A DNA stretch of 64,000 bases from UBA932 sp031548545 (lineage in GTDB: Bacteria; Bacteroidota; Bacteroidia; Bacteroidales; UBA932), in contig JAVBQY010000001.1 of NCBI GenBank assembly GCA_031548545.1, positions 62,001 through 126,000 of the forward strand, in the 5' to 3' direction. The notes beneath the pieces are model-generated. The model did no database searches, was not told where the DNA came from, and was given only the letters and a program-made list of their open reading frames with translations. Made by a program: the position numbers and the translations under genes. Positions 41,009 through 49,953 of this stretch are shown here, piece by piece; position 1 is the first letter of the stretch; each line of letters begins with the position of its first letter.

Positions 41009-43864
41009 ATGAATAGGCCTATAAAAATATATAGCATTATTAATCTGATAATTATATTATCATCTGTAGTAGTAATTCCATTAACTGCACAGGATTATAA
41101 CGCTACACCAAAAATTAGTAATTATCAAAATTTCAACACTATAGCATCAAGCCAAAATTGGTCGGTAACACAGGATGAAAATGGACTGCTTTATTTTGCC
41201 AATTCGCATGGTTTACTGGAGTTTGACGGTAAGCGCTGGCAACTGCACCCCCTCCCCGGCAAATACGGACTGAGAACGGTCGCCTATCATAAGGATAGCC
41301 GACGGCTATACAGCGGTTCCTTTGAAGAATTCGGCTACTGGGAAAGAGATGCATGGGGCAGGATGCATTACCACTCCCTGAAAACACTGGTGGAAGACCC
41401 TTCCCAGCTGCATAATGATGAAATATGGTCTATAGTATTCAGAGATAACCAAGTCTTTTTCAGAACCTTTGTCAACTACCTGGCCTATGACGGAAAGGGC
41501 ATACAGCTGCACAAATTGCCGACGGCCTGCCTGGTACTGAGCAATATCCGTAATATGCTTTACGCCGGAAGCACCACAGGGCTCTATAGTCTGCATAACG
41601 GGACGGCGCGCCTGATGCCTAAAGGCGAACATTTTACTAATGAATATCAGCTTTCCGGCATCCTTCCTTTTACAGAGAATCGTTTACTCCTGGCTACACA
41701 AAGTAAAGGCATTTTTATACATGACGGGAAAAACTTCACCCCCTGGCACACGGAGGCGGACGCCCTGCTGAAACACGCCCAGATCAACCGGGTCTTAACG
41801 GTGAGGGATTCCCTATATCTCTTCGGCACCCTGTTGGACGGCATTGTAGCTATTAACCGTCATGGACAGCTACTATGGCACCTGAACAAGACAAATGGCT
41901 TGCAGAACAATACCGTGTTAGGAATGTACGCCGACCGGGAGAATAACGTATGGCTGGCGTTGGACAATGGAATAGACCAGGTGGAAATTAATCCGGCCCT
42001 ACGCTTCTACAGAGGCAATTACGACAATGTGGAGGCCGTATATGCTATACGGGAGCACAATAACAGGCTGTACCTCGGCACAAATAAAGGCCTTTTCCAA
42101 TGTCCCCGCAACGGCCGGCATTTTGAAATGATCCCCAATACACAAGGGCAGGTATGGAATTTGTCGGAATGGGGTGGAGAATTGCTGTGCGGCCACAATA
42201 ACGGCACTTTCCGGATTGATGGAGACAGGGCCGTGGCGATCTCCGGTATTACCGGAGGATATTGCTTATTAGACCTCCCGGGACGAAAAAACGAAACCCT
42301 GCTGCAAAGCACCTATACCTCATTGGTCGTATTCCTGAAAGACAGATTGGGACACTGGCAACAAAGCCATGTGGTGGACGGGTTCATGGAACCGGTACGG
42401 TATATAGAAGCAGATCATAACCAAATCATTTGGGCGGGACATATAGAGAAGGGCCTGTTCAGGATCCGGCTTGACGAGGAGCTGAAACGGGCGGAATCGG
42501 TAATTCGCTATGATAGCATAGACGGAGTTGCCACAGAGCGCATAGGGGTCTTCAAGATCAATAACAGGATCGTATTCACCACCGGGAAAGAACTCTACAC
42601 CTATGATGAAATCCATAACCGGATTATCAGTTATAACCAACTGAATGAGGTTATCGGACAATTTCGAGATGCGCATAAAATCATAGCGGACAGGGATGGA
42701 CGCTACTGGTTTTTCCGCAATGATGAAATAGCACTGATAGAGATAGACCATGAGAACAAGGTAAAGCTGATAAAAAAGCTCACCGCCGGCATATTTGACA
42801 ACCAGCTCCTGTTACAACACGAGTCTGTCTTTAGCAACAAGAACGGCCAGTCTTATATCGGACTACGCAATGGTTTTGTGCTACTGCAACCTTCCGGCTT
42901 TAATACTACGCCGCCGACGGCAGTGCTGTTGCGGCAAATAGCCGCTTTCAATAAGGACAAAGAGACCGATACCCTGAAAACAATGCCGGAAACAACTCCG
43001 GTGCTACCGGCGAACTACAATAGTATAAGATTTAGTTTTGCCTATCCGGTGTATGGGCTCCATGAGCAAACCGTGTGGTATAAGTTAGAAGGCCTGGAGA
43101 AAGACTGGAGCAGGGCGGAAGCTAATTATGAGGCGGCCTACTCCCGGCTCCCCTCCGGTGAGTATAAGTTTATAATCAGGGTTACCGATATACAAAACAA
43201 CACGGTAGCGCAGCAGGAATTCGGCTTCACCATCCGCCCGGCCTGGTACAGTACCTCTTGGGCCAACCTGTCGCTGGTACTACTGATTATATTGATTACA
43301 TTAGGAATAAACTGGTTATGGAGACGAAGAGATTCTATACAGCAGTTAAAAGAGCAGGAGTTGAAAGACCTGAGGCATAAAGAAGAACAGAAGGAGAAAG
43401 AGCAGGAAATTACGAGACTGACCAATGAACGCCTGAACTCCGAATTGATATTTAAAAGCCGGGAACTAACCAACAGCACGATGTCCATTATACAAAAGGA
43501 CAATGTGCTGCTGGAACTGAAAAAGGAATTACAGAAGGACAATAGCGCCAAAAATATCTCAGGCATTATCAAGTTCATCAATAAGAACCTGTCTACCGAA
43601 GCCAACTGGAAACGCTTCCAGGATAATTTTGATGCGATACACGACCACTTCTTCCATCACCTGAAGCAACGCTTTCCAAGCCTGACACCACATGACCTGC
43701 AACTCTGCGCCTACCTGCGGCTGAACCTGTCCACCAAAGAAATAGCACAACTCACCGGCAATTCGGTCAGGGGCGTTGAGGTGGCCCGTTACCGTCTCCG
43801 TAAAAAACTGGGACTGTCACAGGAAACCAACCTCAACGCATTTATGATCGAATTCAAGTACTAA
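41009..43864 (+). CDS. Membrane-spanning one-component regulator (beta-propeller, Y_Y_Y, LuxR-type HTH)
   Basis: A protein of about 951 residues. It has an N-terminal signal/anchor (IYSIINLIIILSSVVVIPLT), a periplasmic sensor built of two-component-regulator propeller repeats (for example NGLQNNTVLGMYADRENNVW), a Y_Y_Y domain (about 650-745, WYKLEGLEKDWSRAEANYEA), one membrane segment (about 750-771), a charged coiled coil and a C-terminal helix-turn-helix of LuxR/GerE type (about 885-940, LSTKEIAQLTGNSVRGVEVA). No histidine kinase or receiver is present, so it resembles SusR-like one-component sensors more than hybrid two-component systems. It should sense an oligosaccharide of the divergent locus and activate susC. 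Confidence 0.9.
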   Translation: MNRPIKIYSIINLIIILSSVVVIPLTAQDYNATPKISNYQNFNTIASSQNWSVTQDENGLLYFANSHGLLEFDGKRWQLHPLPGKYGLRTVAYHKDSRRLYSGSFEEFGYWERDAWGRMHYHSLKTLVEDPSQLHNDEIWSIVFRDNQVFFRTFVNYLAYDGKGIQLHKLPTACLVLSNIRNMLYAGSTTGLYSLHNGTARLMPKGEHFTNEYQLSGILPFTENRLLLATQSKGIFIHDGKNFTPWHTEADALLKHAQINRVLTVRDSLYLFGTLLDGIVAINRHGQLLWHLNKTNGLQNNTVLGMYADRENNVWLALDNGIDQVEINPALRFYRGNYDNVEAVYAIREHNNRLYLGTNKGLFQCPRNGRHFEMIPNTQGQVWNLSEWGGELLCGHNNGTFRIDGDRAVAISGITGGYCLLDLPGRKNETLLQSTYTSLVVFLKDRLGHWQQSHVVDGFMEPVRYIEADHNQIIWAGHIEKGLFRIRLDEELKRAESVIRYDSIDGVATERIGVFKINNRIVFTTGKELYTYDEIHNRIISYNQLNEVIGQFRDAHKIIADRDGRYWFFRNDEIALIEIDHENKVKLIKKLTAGIFDNQLLLQHESVFSNKNGQSYIGLRNGFVLLQPSGFNTTPPTAVLLRQIAAFNKDKETDTLKTMPETTPVLPANYNSIRFSFAYPVYGLHEQTVWYKLEGLEKDWSRAEANYEAAYSRLPSGEYKFIIRVTDIQNNTVAQQEFGFTIRPAWYSTSWANLSLVLLIILITLGINWLWRRRDSIQQLKEQELKDLRHKEEQKEKEQEITRLTNERLNSELIFKSRELTNSTMSIIQKDNVLLELKKELQKDNSAKNISGIIKFINKNLSTEANWKRFQDNFDAIHDHFFHHLKQRFPSLTPHDLQLCAYLRLNLSTKEIAQLTGNSVRGVEVARYRLRKKLGLSQETNLNAFMIEFKY

Positions 43865-43866
43865 GC

Positions 43867-45282
43867 TTACTGAATGGCTTTCTTGATCTGACGTTTCGAT
43901 AATGAATAGGGCGCCAACGAGCAGGGGCCGTTCACGCAGCCGCCTTCGCAGGCCATTACTTCCACAAACTGGGCATCCGGTTTCTTGACCATATTCTTCA
44001 GTAAATTCTGATTTTTACGGTCCAGGCCTTCTACAGCCAGTGTCTTGTAATTATTACCCACAGCGTTGACAATAGCATCTTTTACGCCGCCCGCCTGTGC
44101 ATAACCACGTGAGAATTTCGTCACTTCGGCATTGAGCGGCATAGGCTCGCAAGCATTCACCTCCACGCCATAGGCCACCATAAAGGCGCCCAACTCCTCA
44201 AAGCTCATAATATAGTCGACTTCCGGCACGGATTCGGCCTCATAACGCTTAGCCAGGCATGGTCCTATAAACACGACATCGGCATCCGGATAAAGGGCTT
44301 TGGCCCGTTTGGCGGCATAGACCATCGGGCTGTAGGTATGTGACACGAAAGGTTTAAGCTGGGTGGCATGTTTATCGACCCAGCCAACATAGGCCGGACA
44401 ACAAGAGGTAGTCATAAAAGGCTGGCCTTCCTGCATACGTTCCACAAATTCTTCGGCCTCAAAACGGGAGGTGTCTTCGGCGCCCAGGGCTACTTCGACT
44501 ACCTCATCAAAGCCTATTTTTTTGAGCGCTGCAAGGATTTGACCGGGAGCAGCATCAAATTGTCCGTAGATAGCCGGGGCCGGAATAGCCACGACCCGTT
44601 TTTCCGGATTATTGAGGCCCTTGAATATATCCACAATTTTACAACGCTCCATAATCGCACCATAAGGGCAGGCCTGCATACATTTGCCGCAATAGATACA
44701 TTTATCTTTGTCTATATGCTCGGTTCCATCCTCTTTTTTGGTAATTGCTTTCACGGGGCAGGCCTCTTCGCAGGGAACCGGTGTGTATATAATAGCGCGG
44801 TAAGGGCAAACTTTCTGGCAAAGCCCGCAAGACACGCAATCTTCCTGCGAAATAGTAGCCTTTCCACCTTTGAAAGAAACCGCACCCTTAGGGCAGTTCA
44901 TCATACAGGGGCGGCCTTCGCAACCACGGCACATATTGGTCACCAGGTACTGCGACTGCATACAGGCGCTGCAAGCCTCGTGCACTACGGTCAGGATATT
45001 CTCCTTCACATTCTTGTTGTCTAAGGCCCGCTGTGCAAAAACCTCCAGGTCGATCAGATAAATCTCCTCCCCCGTTACTTCAAAACCAAGTACGGAAATC
45101 AACTTATGCTTGAGAATGTAGCGGTCCTTATGCATACAGCAATTGACCGAGCGCTTGTCCCGGGGACGCATTTCAATGGGGATATAGGTAATCCCCTTTA
45201 CAAAATTTTGTTCCTTTAACAGCTTAACCAGGCGGATCAACATCTCACGCTTGGTTAGCATAGCGAAATTATCATATAACAT
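43867..45282 (-). CDS. [FeFe] hydrogenase, monomeric, probable group B
   Basis: A 471-residue enzyme that would make or use H2 with ferredoxin. H-cluster motifs: L1 TTSCCPAYV (Cys294, Cys295, keeping the proton-transfer cysteine), L2 IGPCLAKR (Cys342) and L3 MACEGGCVNGP (Cys445, Cys449). Upstream are ferredoxin-like 4Fe-4S sites (for example CVSCGLCQKVCP, CIYCGKCMQACP) and extra cysteines (CRGCEGRPCMMNC). The N-terminal LYDNFAMLTKREML resembles the group B enzymes of Bacteroides as I recall them, which supports the start at 45282 over the ATG at 45261. It overlaps the upstream 2Fe-2S gene by 11 bp. Maturases HydEFG are not in the window. Confidence 0.88.
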   Translation of the reverse strand: MLYDNFAMLTKREMLIRLVKLLKEQNFVKGITYIPIEMRPRDKRSVNCCMHKDRYILKHKLISVLGFEVTGEEIYLIDLEVFAQRALDNKNVKENILTVVHEACSACMQSQYLVTNMCRGCEGRPCMMNCPKGAVSFKGGKATISQEDCVSCGLCQKVCPYRAIIYTPVPCEEACPVKAITKKEDGTEHIDKDKCIYCGKCMQACPYGAIMERCKIVDIFKGLNNPEKRVVAIPAPAIYGQFDAAPGQILAALKKIGFDEVVEVALGAEDTSRFEAEEFVERMQEGQPFMTTSCCPAYVGWVDKHATQLKPFVSHTYSPMVYAAKRAKALYPDADVVFIGPCLAKRYEAESVPEVDYIMSFEELGAFMVAYGVEVNACEPMPLNAEVTKFSRGYAQAGGVKDAIVNAVGNNYKTLAVEGLDRKNQNLLKNMVKKPDAQFVEVMACEGGCVNGPCSLAPYSLSKRQIKKAIQ

Positions 45283-45526
45283 TAGCTATTTCCTCTTTTA
45301 ATATTTGTACTAAATTATTTTTACTGACACCGGCTACCATCTTACCATTGATTTCAACGTAAGGCGGGCTCTGCTGTTTGTCACAATAGCCCAGACAGGG
45401 CGAATAAGACACCAACAGATGTTTTTTAATATCATAAGGCAGGTTGTTCACCACACCCTTCAGGTCTGCACCTCCCATGACATAACACATGGTTCCCATG
45501 CATATTTTCAATTCGATCTTTGCCAT
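45272..45526 (-). CDS. Small 2Fe-2S thioredoxin-like ferredoxin
   Basis: An 84-residue protein of the thioredoxin-like [2Fe-2S] type (as in NuoE/HydC C-terminal domains). The four ligand cysteines are visible: two in ICMGTMC (about 9 and 14) and two in SPCLGYC (about 44 and 48). It could shuttle electrons to the hydrogenase encoded just downstream. It is 11 bp after the phosphatase gene and overlaps the hydrogenase gene. Confidence 0.88.
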   Translation of the reverse strand: MAKIELKICMGTMCYVMGGADLKGVVNNLPYDIKKHLLVSYSPCLGYCDKQQSPPYVEINGKMVAGVSKNNLVQILKEEIANVI

Positions 45527-45537
45527 AGTATTTGTTT

Positions 45538-46725
45538 TTAAATATACACTATTTCTACATCTTTTAAATATTTTGCTTCCAATAAGGACTTTATCTTTTT
45601 CACCACATTACGACGGATTTCCAGCTCTACCGGCAAGGTGGGGTCCTGGTGCGCCATATTGATTTTCGTACCAACCAGAAAGGTTATTTTATCACTATTG
45701 AGCAAGAGTTTTACCATTTGTTCCGCCGGCCCCTCCTTCTGGCGGTCACGCTCACCGGAGGTCAATATGCGTTCCACCTTTCCCATGGTAAGGATGCCTT
45801 CGGTGACCAGGTCCACGCCTTCTATACGCGAAATGGGGGGCAACTCCCGGTCTACAATATTCATATCCAACTCTATGGGTGTATTCCATTCGCGGGACAG
45901 GATATGGGCGGTCGTACCGCCGCAGATGACTTTCTTACCGTTGAACTCCCGTACCCGCCGGCTCAGGGTCTTGTCATTTTTCTCATCATAAGGCGGGCCG
46001 GTACAAACCAAAAGATTACGCGGCTTACGCATATAAATTACACAACAGCTCGTATCATCCTTAGCCGCATGGCCGTCATTTTTCTCGGCCTGCACCACAA
46101 TTTTACGCGCCAGGGCCGAGGCTGAAATATCCTGGGTACCGGAAATAGTAGCGGAGATAAAATCTTTTACCCCGTCGGACCAGCCGAAGGGCATACCCAT
46201 CGAGCCCATGCCCGACTGGCTGACCCCGTCACTGAAGAAAATAATCCGGTCTTCCTTCTCCATGGCAAACTCGGATATCCACAGGGATGTTCCGGCCATT
46301 TCATCTTCACGGTCAACCGGTATGACGGCCTTGGGAATATCCACAAAAGCGCCGTTGCGGTAAAGCAGGAAAGAGGGCGCCTCATATTCTACCAGACGCA
46401 CATGTCCGAAACAATCAATATCACAAATGGAAAAAGTAGAATAACTGATCTTGCGCACCTGGTCCTTCGGCAAGGTTTTGATGATGGACTGGGAGGCCGC
46501 AATGATATCTTCATTCATAATGGAAAAATTCAAGGCCATGGAAGCCGTCATGGTGGACAGCACGCTGGCTTTGATACCGCTGCCCAACCCATCGGACAGT
46601 ACGCTCACCGCACGGCCTTCGTCTTTCATCTTATGGGAGCGAAAGCAGTCACCACACACGATATTGCCGGCTTTGTTCTTCTGAAAGCACTCTACCTCTA
46701 TGAAATTTTCCCTGGTCCTGAGCAC
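45538..46725 (-). CDS. SpoIIE/PP2C-like serine phosphatase of the hydrogenase locus
   Basis: A 395-residue soluble protein with a PP2C/SpoIIE-type catalytic domain in its first 230 residues. Metal-binding motifs are SDGLGSG (about 44-50), FFSDGVSQSGMGS and KDDTSCCVIYMR. The remaining 165 residues form a second domain that I do not recognise. Its gene lies between the sensory hydrogenase and the small ferredoxin, 6 bp after the former. In other bacteria sensory [FeFe] hydrogenases are found near such phosphatases, which suggests an output step in H2 or redox signalling. The target phosphoprotein is not evident. Confidence 0.87.
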   Translation of the reverse strand: MLRTRENFIEVECFQKNKAGNIVCGDCFRSHKMKDEGRAVSVLSDGLGSGIKASVLSTMTASMALNFSIMNEDIIAASQSIIKTLPKDQVRKISYSTFSICDIDCFGHVRLVEYEAPSFLLYRNGAFVDIPKAVIPVDREDEMAGTSLWISEFAMEKEDRIIFFSDGVSQSGMGSMGMPFGWSDGVKDFISATISGTQDISASALARKIVVQAEKNDGHAAKDDTSCCVIYMRKPRNLLVCTGPPYDEKNDKTLSRRVREFNGKKVICGGTTAHILSREWNTPIELDMNIVDRELPPISRIEGVDLVTEGILTMGKVERILTSGERDRQKEGPAEQMVKLLLNSDKITFLVGTKINMAHQDPTLPVELEIRRNVVKKIKSLLEAKYLKDVEIVYI

Positions 46726-46731
46726 GGCGTT

Positions 46732-48435
46732 TTAAAAAATATCTTTGTTTTTATTATAGACTTCAATCACAGATTTCAGCGTAGTATCGGTAAAGGCGGC
46801 GTTTTCGCCCAGCAATCCGGCCACCTGCTGCACGGTAGACAGGTGATTCTTGATCACCTCTTTCGTCTTTTCAATAATCCAATCCTTTTTAACATTGGGA
46901 TCTTCCAGGTCCTGCAGCAAGCCGAACACCAAACGGTGCGGCTGTATATTATAAACAGACAGGAGCCACATCCGGTCCTTGTCTTTCACCTGACGCTGTT
47001 TGATTTCTTCACCGGTGGTCAGCACCGTCCGGAAAAGATTCCCGAAAGAACAGATATTGCTCAGCGGCGCACCGGCCATGCCGGGACAAAACTCATACAC
47101 TTCTTCAATTTCCGGCCCCAGTGATACGGCGCAATAGTGGTTCATGTCCACAATGTTCAGGTCTGCGTTTACCAGGATTACCCCGGCCGGTATTTTCTGC
47201 AACAGGACGGTGGCTTTATCATGGGCTATTTTGCGCATATATGAAGCGCACATATTATCTTCGGCCCGGCCTTCAAGCATGGCCACGGCAAAGTCCCGGC
47301 AAGAGTCGTAACCGCAGCTGCTGCAATTCAGTTCATCCTGCGGCGTGGTTTTCCCGACAGCTTCGAGCGCCTGTTTGATATCCCCCTCCGTGTACTCGGA
47401 ACGGACGGTCTGGTCATCACAGGTAAACAATTCTTCCAGGTCGAGGTGGGCAAAGTCTTCGCGCGGATTCCCCACCTCCGAATGGTGGACAATCTCATAG
47501 CGTTTGACGGCCGGAGAAATATTATTCAGCCGCGCCGGCCCATTCACACAGCCGCCCTTGCAGGCCAGCAATTCCAGGAAGATCGTATCACTATAGGCGT
47601 CGGGATTGACGTTTTTCAAAACATCCTTAATGGTAGACAAGTCGGAAAATGCCATATAAAAAGGAGATTTATCCGCCTTATGCAAACCCTCCAGCATTCC
47701 GCCTTCAATGGGATACAGGGCGCCCATCCCGGAACGGTAAGGCACGAATTTTTCTTCACTTCCGGCCAGGGCCTCCAACATTACCCCTTCTTTTTCGAAC
47801 CATGTTTTCAGGTCCCGGAATGTAATGGCCACATCAATCAGGTCCGACCGGCGGTCCGCCTCTAATTTCTTGGCAATACAGGGCCCGGCAAAGATCACTT
47901 TAATATCGTTCCCATAAAGTTCTTTCAGCATTTTAGCATGAGCCAGCATGGGAGACATGAGCGGGGTAATCTCCGGCACGGCCTCACTCGAATATTTCCG
48001 TATATAATCCACGGCAACAGGGCAGGCAGAGGAAATATACACCCCTTTTCCGGCCGTACGCAAATAACTATCGGTACGTGCGGATACCAATTCGGCGCCC
48101 AGGGCCGTTTCCGACACTCCGGCAAAGCCCAGCTGCCTGATACCGGCCAGCAAGGCGGAAGTGGAGACGCCCTCAAATTCGCTAATGTAAGAAGGCGCAA
48201 GCGACAAATACACCTTGGGATGTTTACTCAGGGTAAGCCGGGCGCGGGTTAAACCATCACGGACCTTTTTAGCCCCGGTAGGACAGATCTGGGTACAATG
48301 CCCGCAATACACACAACGCTCTTCCATAATGTAAGCCTTGTTATTTTCAATGCGGATGGCTTTGACCGGACACTCACGGATACATTTATAACAATCCTGA
48401 CAACTTTCCGGCTCCGTATATATAGGTCTTAGCAT
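46732..48435 (-). CDS. Sensory-type [FeFe] hydrogenase with PAS domain (HydS-like, group C)
   Basis: A 567-residue multi-domain protein: two ferredoxin-type 4Fe-4S sites (about 12-55), an H-cluster domain (about 70-320), an extra 4Fe-4S domain (CSSCGYDSC plus Cys396) and a PAS-like domain (about 405-515). H-cluster motifs: L1 SSACPV at 135-140, with Ala137 where catalytic enzymes have the proton-relay cysteine; L2 AGPCIAKK (Cys186); L3 ACKGGCVNGP (Cys292, Cys296). The Cys-to-Ala change and the PAS domain are hallmarks of slow, sensory hydrogenases. It probably reports H2 or redox state to the phosphatase encoded 6 bp downstream. Confidence 0.9.
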   Translation of the reverse strand: MLRPIYTEPESCQDCYKCIRECPVKAIRIENNKAYIMEERCVYCGHCTQICPTGAKKVRDGLTRARLTLSKHPKVYLSLAPSYISEFEGVSTSALLAGIRQLGFAGVSETALGAELVSARTDSYLRTAGKGVYISSACPVAVDYIRKYSSEAVPEITPLMSPMLAHAKMLKELYGNDIKVIFAGPCIAKKLEADRRSDLIDVAITFRDLKTWFEKEGVMLEALAGSEEKFVPYRSGMGALYPIEGGMLEGLHKADKSPFYMAFSDLSTIKDVLKNVNPDAYSDTIFLELLACKGGCVNGPARLNNISPAVKRYEIVHHSEVGNPREDFAHLDLEELFTCDDQTVRSEYTEGDIKQALEAVGKTTPQDELNCSSCGYDSCRDFAVAMLEGRAEDNMCASYMRKIAHDKATVLLQKIPAGVILVNADLNIVDMNHYCAVSLGPEIEEVYEFCPGMAGAPLSNICSFGNLFRTVLTTGEEIKQRQVKDKDRMWLLSVYNIQPHRLVFGLLQDLEDPNVKKDWIIEKTKEVIKNHLSTVQQVAGLLGENAAFTDTTLKSVIEVYNKNKDIF

Positions 48436-48674
48436 GGAAACTCCTCTTGTAATATTTTATACAGGCGTGATTTGTTCACCTCTTCGTAAACACGGTCATT
48501 GATACAGACTACCGGTCCCCTGCTGCATTTCTCTTCGCAAAGATGCCCGGAAAAAGCAACATCGGCCTCCAGTTTATTCTCTTTCAGGTACTGTTGTATC
48601 ACCTCCAGATTGGCATTGTTTCCACGGGAGAAGCAGGAACTGCCGAGACATATTTTAAGCTGTGCTTTAGCCAT
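48429..48674 (-). CDS. Small 2Fe-2S thioredoxin-like ferredoxin (first gene of hydrogenase operon)
   Basis: An 81-residue [2Fe-2S] protein with cysteines in ICLGSSC (about 9 and 14) and HLCEEKC (about 46 and 50). It resembles the other small ferredoxin in the locus (45272-45526), the two starting MAKAQLKICLG and MAKIELKICMG, so they are paralogues. Its 3' end overlaps the sensory hydrogenase start by 7 bp. Each hydrogenase thus has its own small ferredoxin partner directly upstream or near it. Confidence 0.86.
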   Translation of the reverse strand: MAKAQLKICLGSSCFSRGNNANLEVIQQYLKENKLEADVAFSGHLCEEKCSRGPVVCINDRVYEEVNKSRLYKILQEEFPC

Positions 48675-48705
48675 ATATCAAAATCGCTATCGTTTTTAAA
48701 ACTTT

Positions 48706-48713
48706 CAAAGATA
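48706..48713 (-). promoter_or_regulatory. -7 box of the hydrogenase operon
   Basis: Minus-strand TATCTTTG fits TAnnTTTG and lies 31 bp before the first hydrogenase-locus gene. A -33 box with ideal spacing is not clear. Confidence 0.55.
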
Positions 48714-48775
48714 GCATTTTTTGATGAATTAATAGCCAACAAAAGCAAAAAAGATAACAAGCAGCTGATTAATAA

Positions 48776-48815
48776 ACAAAAAAAATCGGACGAACCTATG
48801 CGATCCGTCCGATTT
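48776..48815 (-). terminator. Rho-independent terminator of tRNA-Pro
   Basis: On the minus strand a 10-bp stem (48806-48815 with 48783-48792) with a 13-nt loop ends in a U-run (from about 48785 leftward). It begins 5 nt after the tRNA 3' end. Confidence 0.85.
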
Positions 48816-48820
48816 ACGAG

Positions 48821-48894
48821 TCGGAGTGATGTGACTCGAACACACGACCCCTTGCACCCCATGCAAGTGCGCTAGCCAACTGCGCTACACCCCG
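48821..48894 (-). tRNA. tRNA-Pro (anticodon GGG)
   Basis: A 74-nt minus-strand cloverleaf. The acceptor stem CGGGGTG pairs with CACTCCG (one G-U pair) with discriminator A. The anticodon stem CTTGC/GCAAG closes the loop ATGGGGT, giving anticodon GGG for CCC codons. The T stem GTGTG/CACAT encloses TTCGAGT. CCA is not encoded. A promoter lies just upstream and a terminator just downstream, so it is a single-gene transcript. Confidence 0.93.
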
Positions 48895-48924
48895 ATTCAA
48901 TACCCTAAAAAACGTAAGGGGCTG

Positions 48925-48955
48925 CAAAGATAGGTATTTTTTATAGATTTGCAAA
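48925..48955 (-). promoter_or_regulatory. Promoter of tRNA-Pro
   Basis: On the minus strand TTTG (48952-48955) is followed after 19 bp by TATCTTTG (48925-48932), an exact fit to the Bacteroidetes -33/-7 consensus and spacing. Transcription would start about 25 nt before the tRNA. Confidence 0.8.
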
Positions 48956-48965
48956 AATAATTTTG

Positions 48966-48973
48966 TACATTTG
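48966..48973 (+). promoter_or_regulatory. -7 box of trxB
   Basis: TACATTTG fits TAnnTTTG and is 28 bp before the trxB ATG. It abuts the divergent tRNA promoter. The nearest TTTG upstream (48948-48951) is only 14 bp away, so the -33 part is uncertain. Confidence 0.55.
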
Positions 48974-49000
48974 TCATTCCTTATAAATTAAATAAAATCC

Positions 49001-49936
49001 ATGAGTACAGCATCCGAAAAAGTTAAATGTCTTATCATTGGCGGTGGACCGGCGGGTTATACCGCAGCCATCTACGCCTCTCGCGCAAATATACAAACAA
49101 TTCTTTATGAAGGACTTCAGCCGGGCGGACAATTAACGACCACAACCGATGTCGAAAATTTCCCCGGTTATCCACAGGGTATTTCCGGCACGGAGATGAT
49201 GATGCAGATCCGGGAGCAGGCAGGACGTTTCGGTGCGGAAATCCGGTTTGGTTCGGTAAGCAAGGCCGACCTTAGTCAACGGCCGTTTATTATCACCATT
49301 GACGAGGCCCATACTATTGAAGCGGAGACACTTATCATAGCTACCGGAGCAACAGCCAAATACCTGGGACTCCCCTCGGAAGAAAAATACCGGGGCCAGG
49401 GCGTCTCGGCCTGCGCCACCTGCGACGGCTTCTTCTATAAAGGCCTGGACGTAGCAGTAGTAGGCGGAGGCGATACTGCCTGCGAAGAAGCGATTTACCT
49501 CTCCAACATCTGTAAAAAAGTATACATGATCGTACGGCGGGATGTATTCCGCGCTTCTCAGGCCATGCAGAACCGCGTATTAAAAACGTCTAATATTGAA
49601 GTCCTTTGGGAACATCAAACCAAGGAAATACTGGGCGGCACCAACGGGGTTACCGGCGCCTTACTGGTTAACAAAGCCGGAGAAGAAAAAAGAATTGATA
49701 TCCAGGGCTTTTTCCTGGCCATAGGCCATACGCCCAATGCCTCGCTATTCACACCGGCGGTCAGCACCGATGGACTGGGCTACATTTGCACCAAACCCGG
49801 TACGGCGCGCACCAATGTCCCGGGTGTTTTTGCGGCCGGCGATGTCCAAGACCCCCATTACCGTCAAGCAATTACAGCGGCGGCATCGGGATGTATGGCC
49901 GCCAAGGATGCGGATTTGTTCCTGAGCGAGCAATAG
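49001..49936 (+). CDS. trxB: Thioredoxin-disulfide reductase
   Basis: An FAD- and NADPH-dependent cytoplasmic enzyme that reduces thioredoxin. The FAD motif GGGPAG is at about 14-19, the redox-active CATC (Cys138, Cys141) is in SACATCDGFF, the NADPH motif is GGGDTACEEA, and the closing FAD motif is GVFAAGDVQD. The length of 311 residues is normal. The thioredoxin-like lipoprotein at 11251-12330 would not be its direct substrate because it is exported. Confidence 0.96.
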   Translation: MSTASEKVKCLIIGGGPAGYTAAIYASRANIQTILYEGLQPGGQLTTTTDVENFPGYPQGISGTEMMMQIREQAGRFGAEIRFGSVSKADLSQRPFIITIDEAHTIEAETLIIATGATAKYLGLPSEEKYRGQGVSACATCDGFFYKGLDVAVVGGGDTACEEAIYLSNICKKVYMIVRRDVFRASQAMQNRVLKTSNIEVLWEHQTKEILGGTNGVTGALLVNKAGEEKRIDIQGFFLAIGHTPNASLFTPAVSTDGLGYICTKPGTARTNVPGVFAAGDVQDPHYRQAITAAASGCMAAKDADLFLSEQ

Positions 49937-49953
49937 ATTTTAAAAAAAATACC

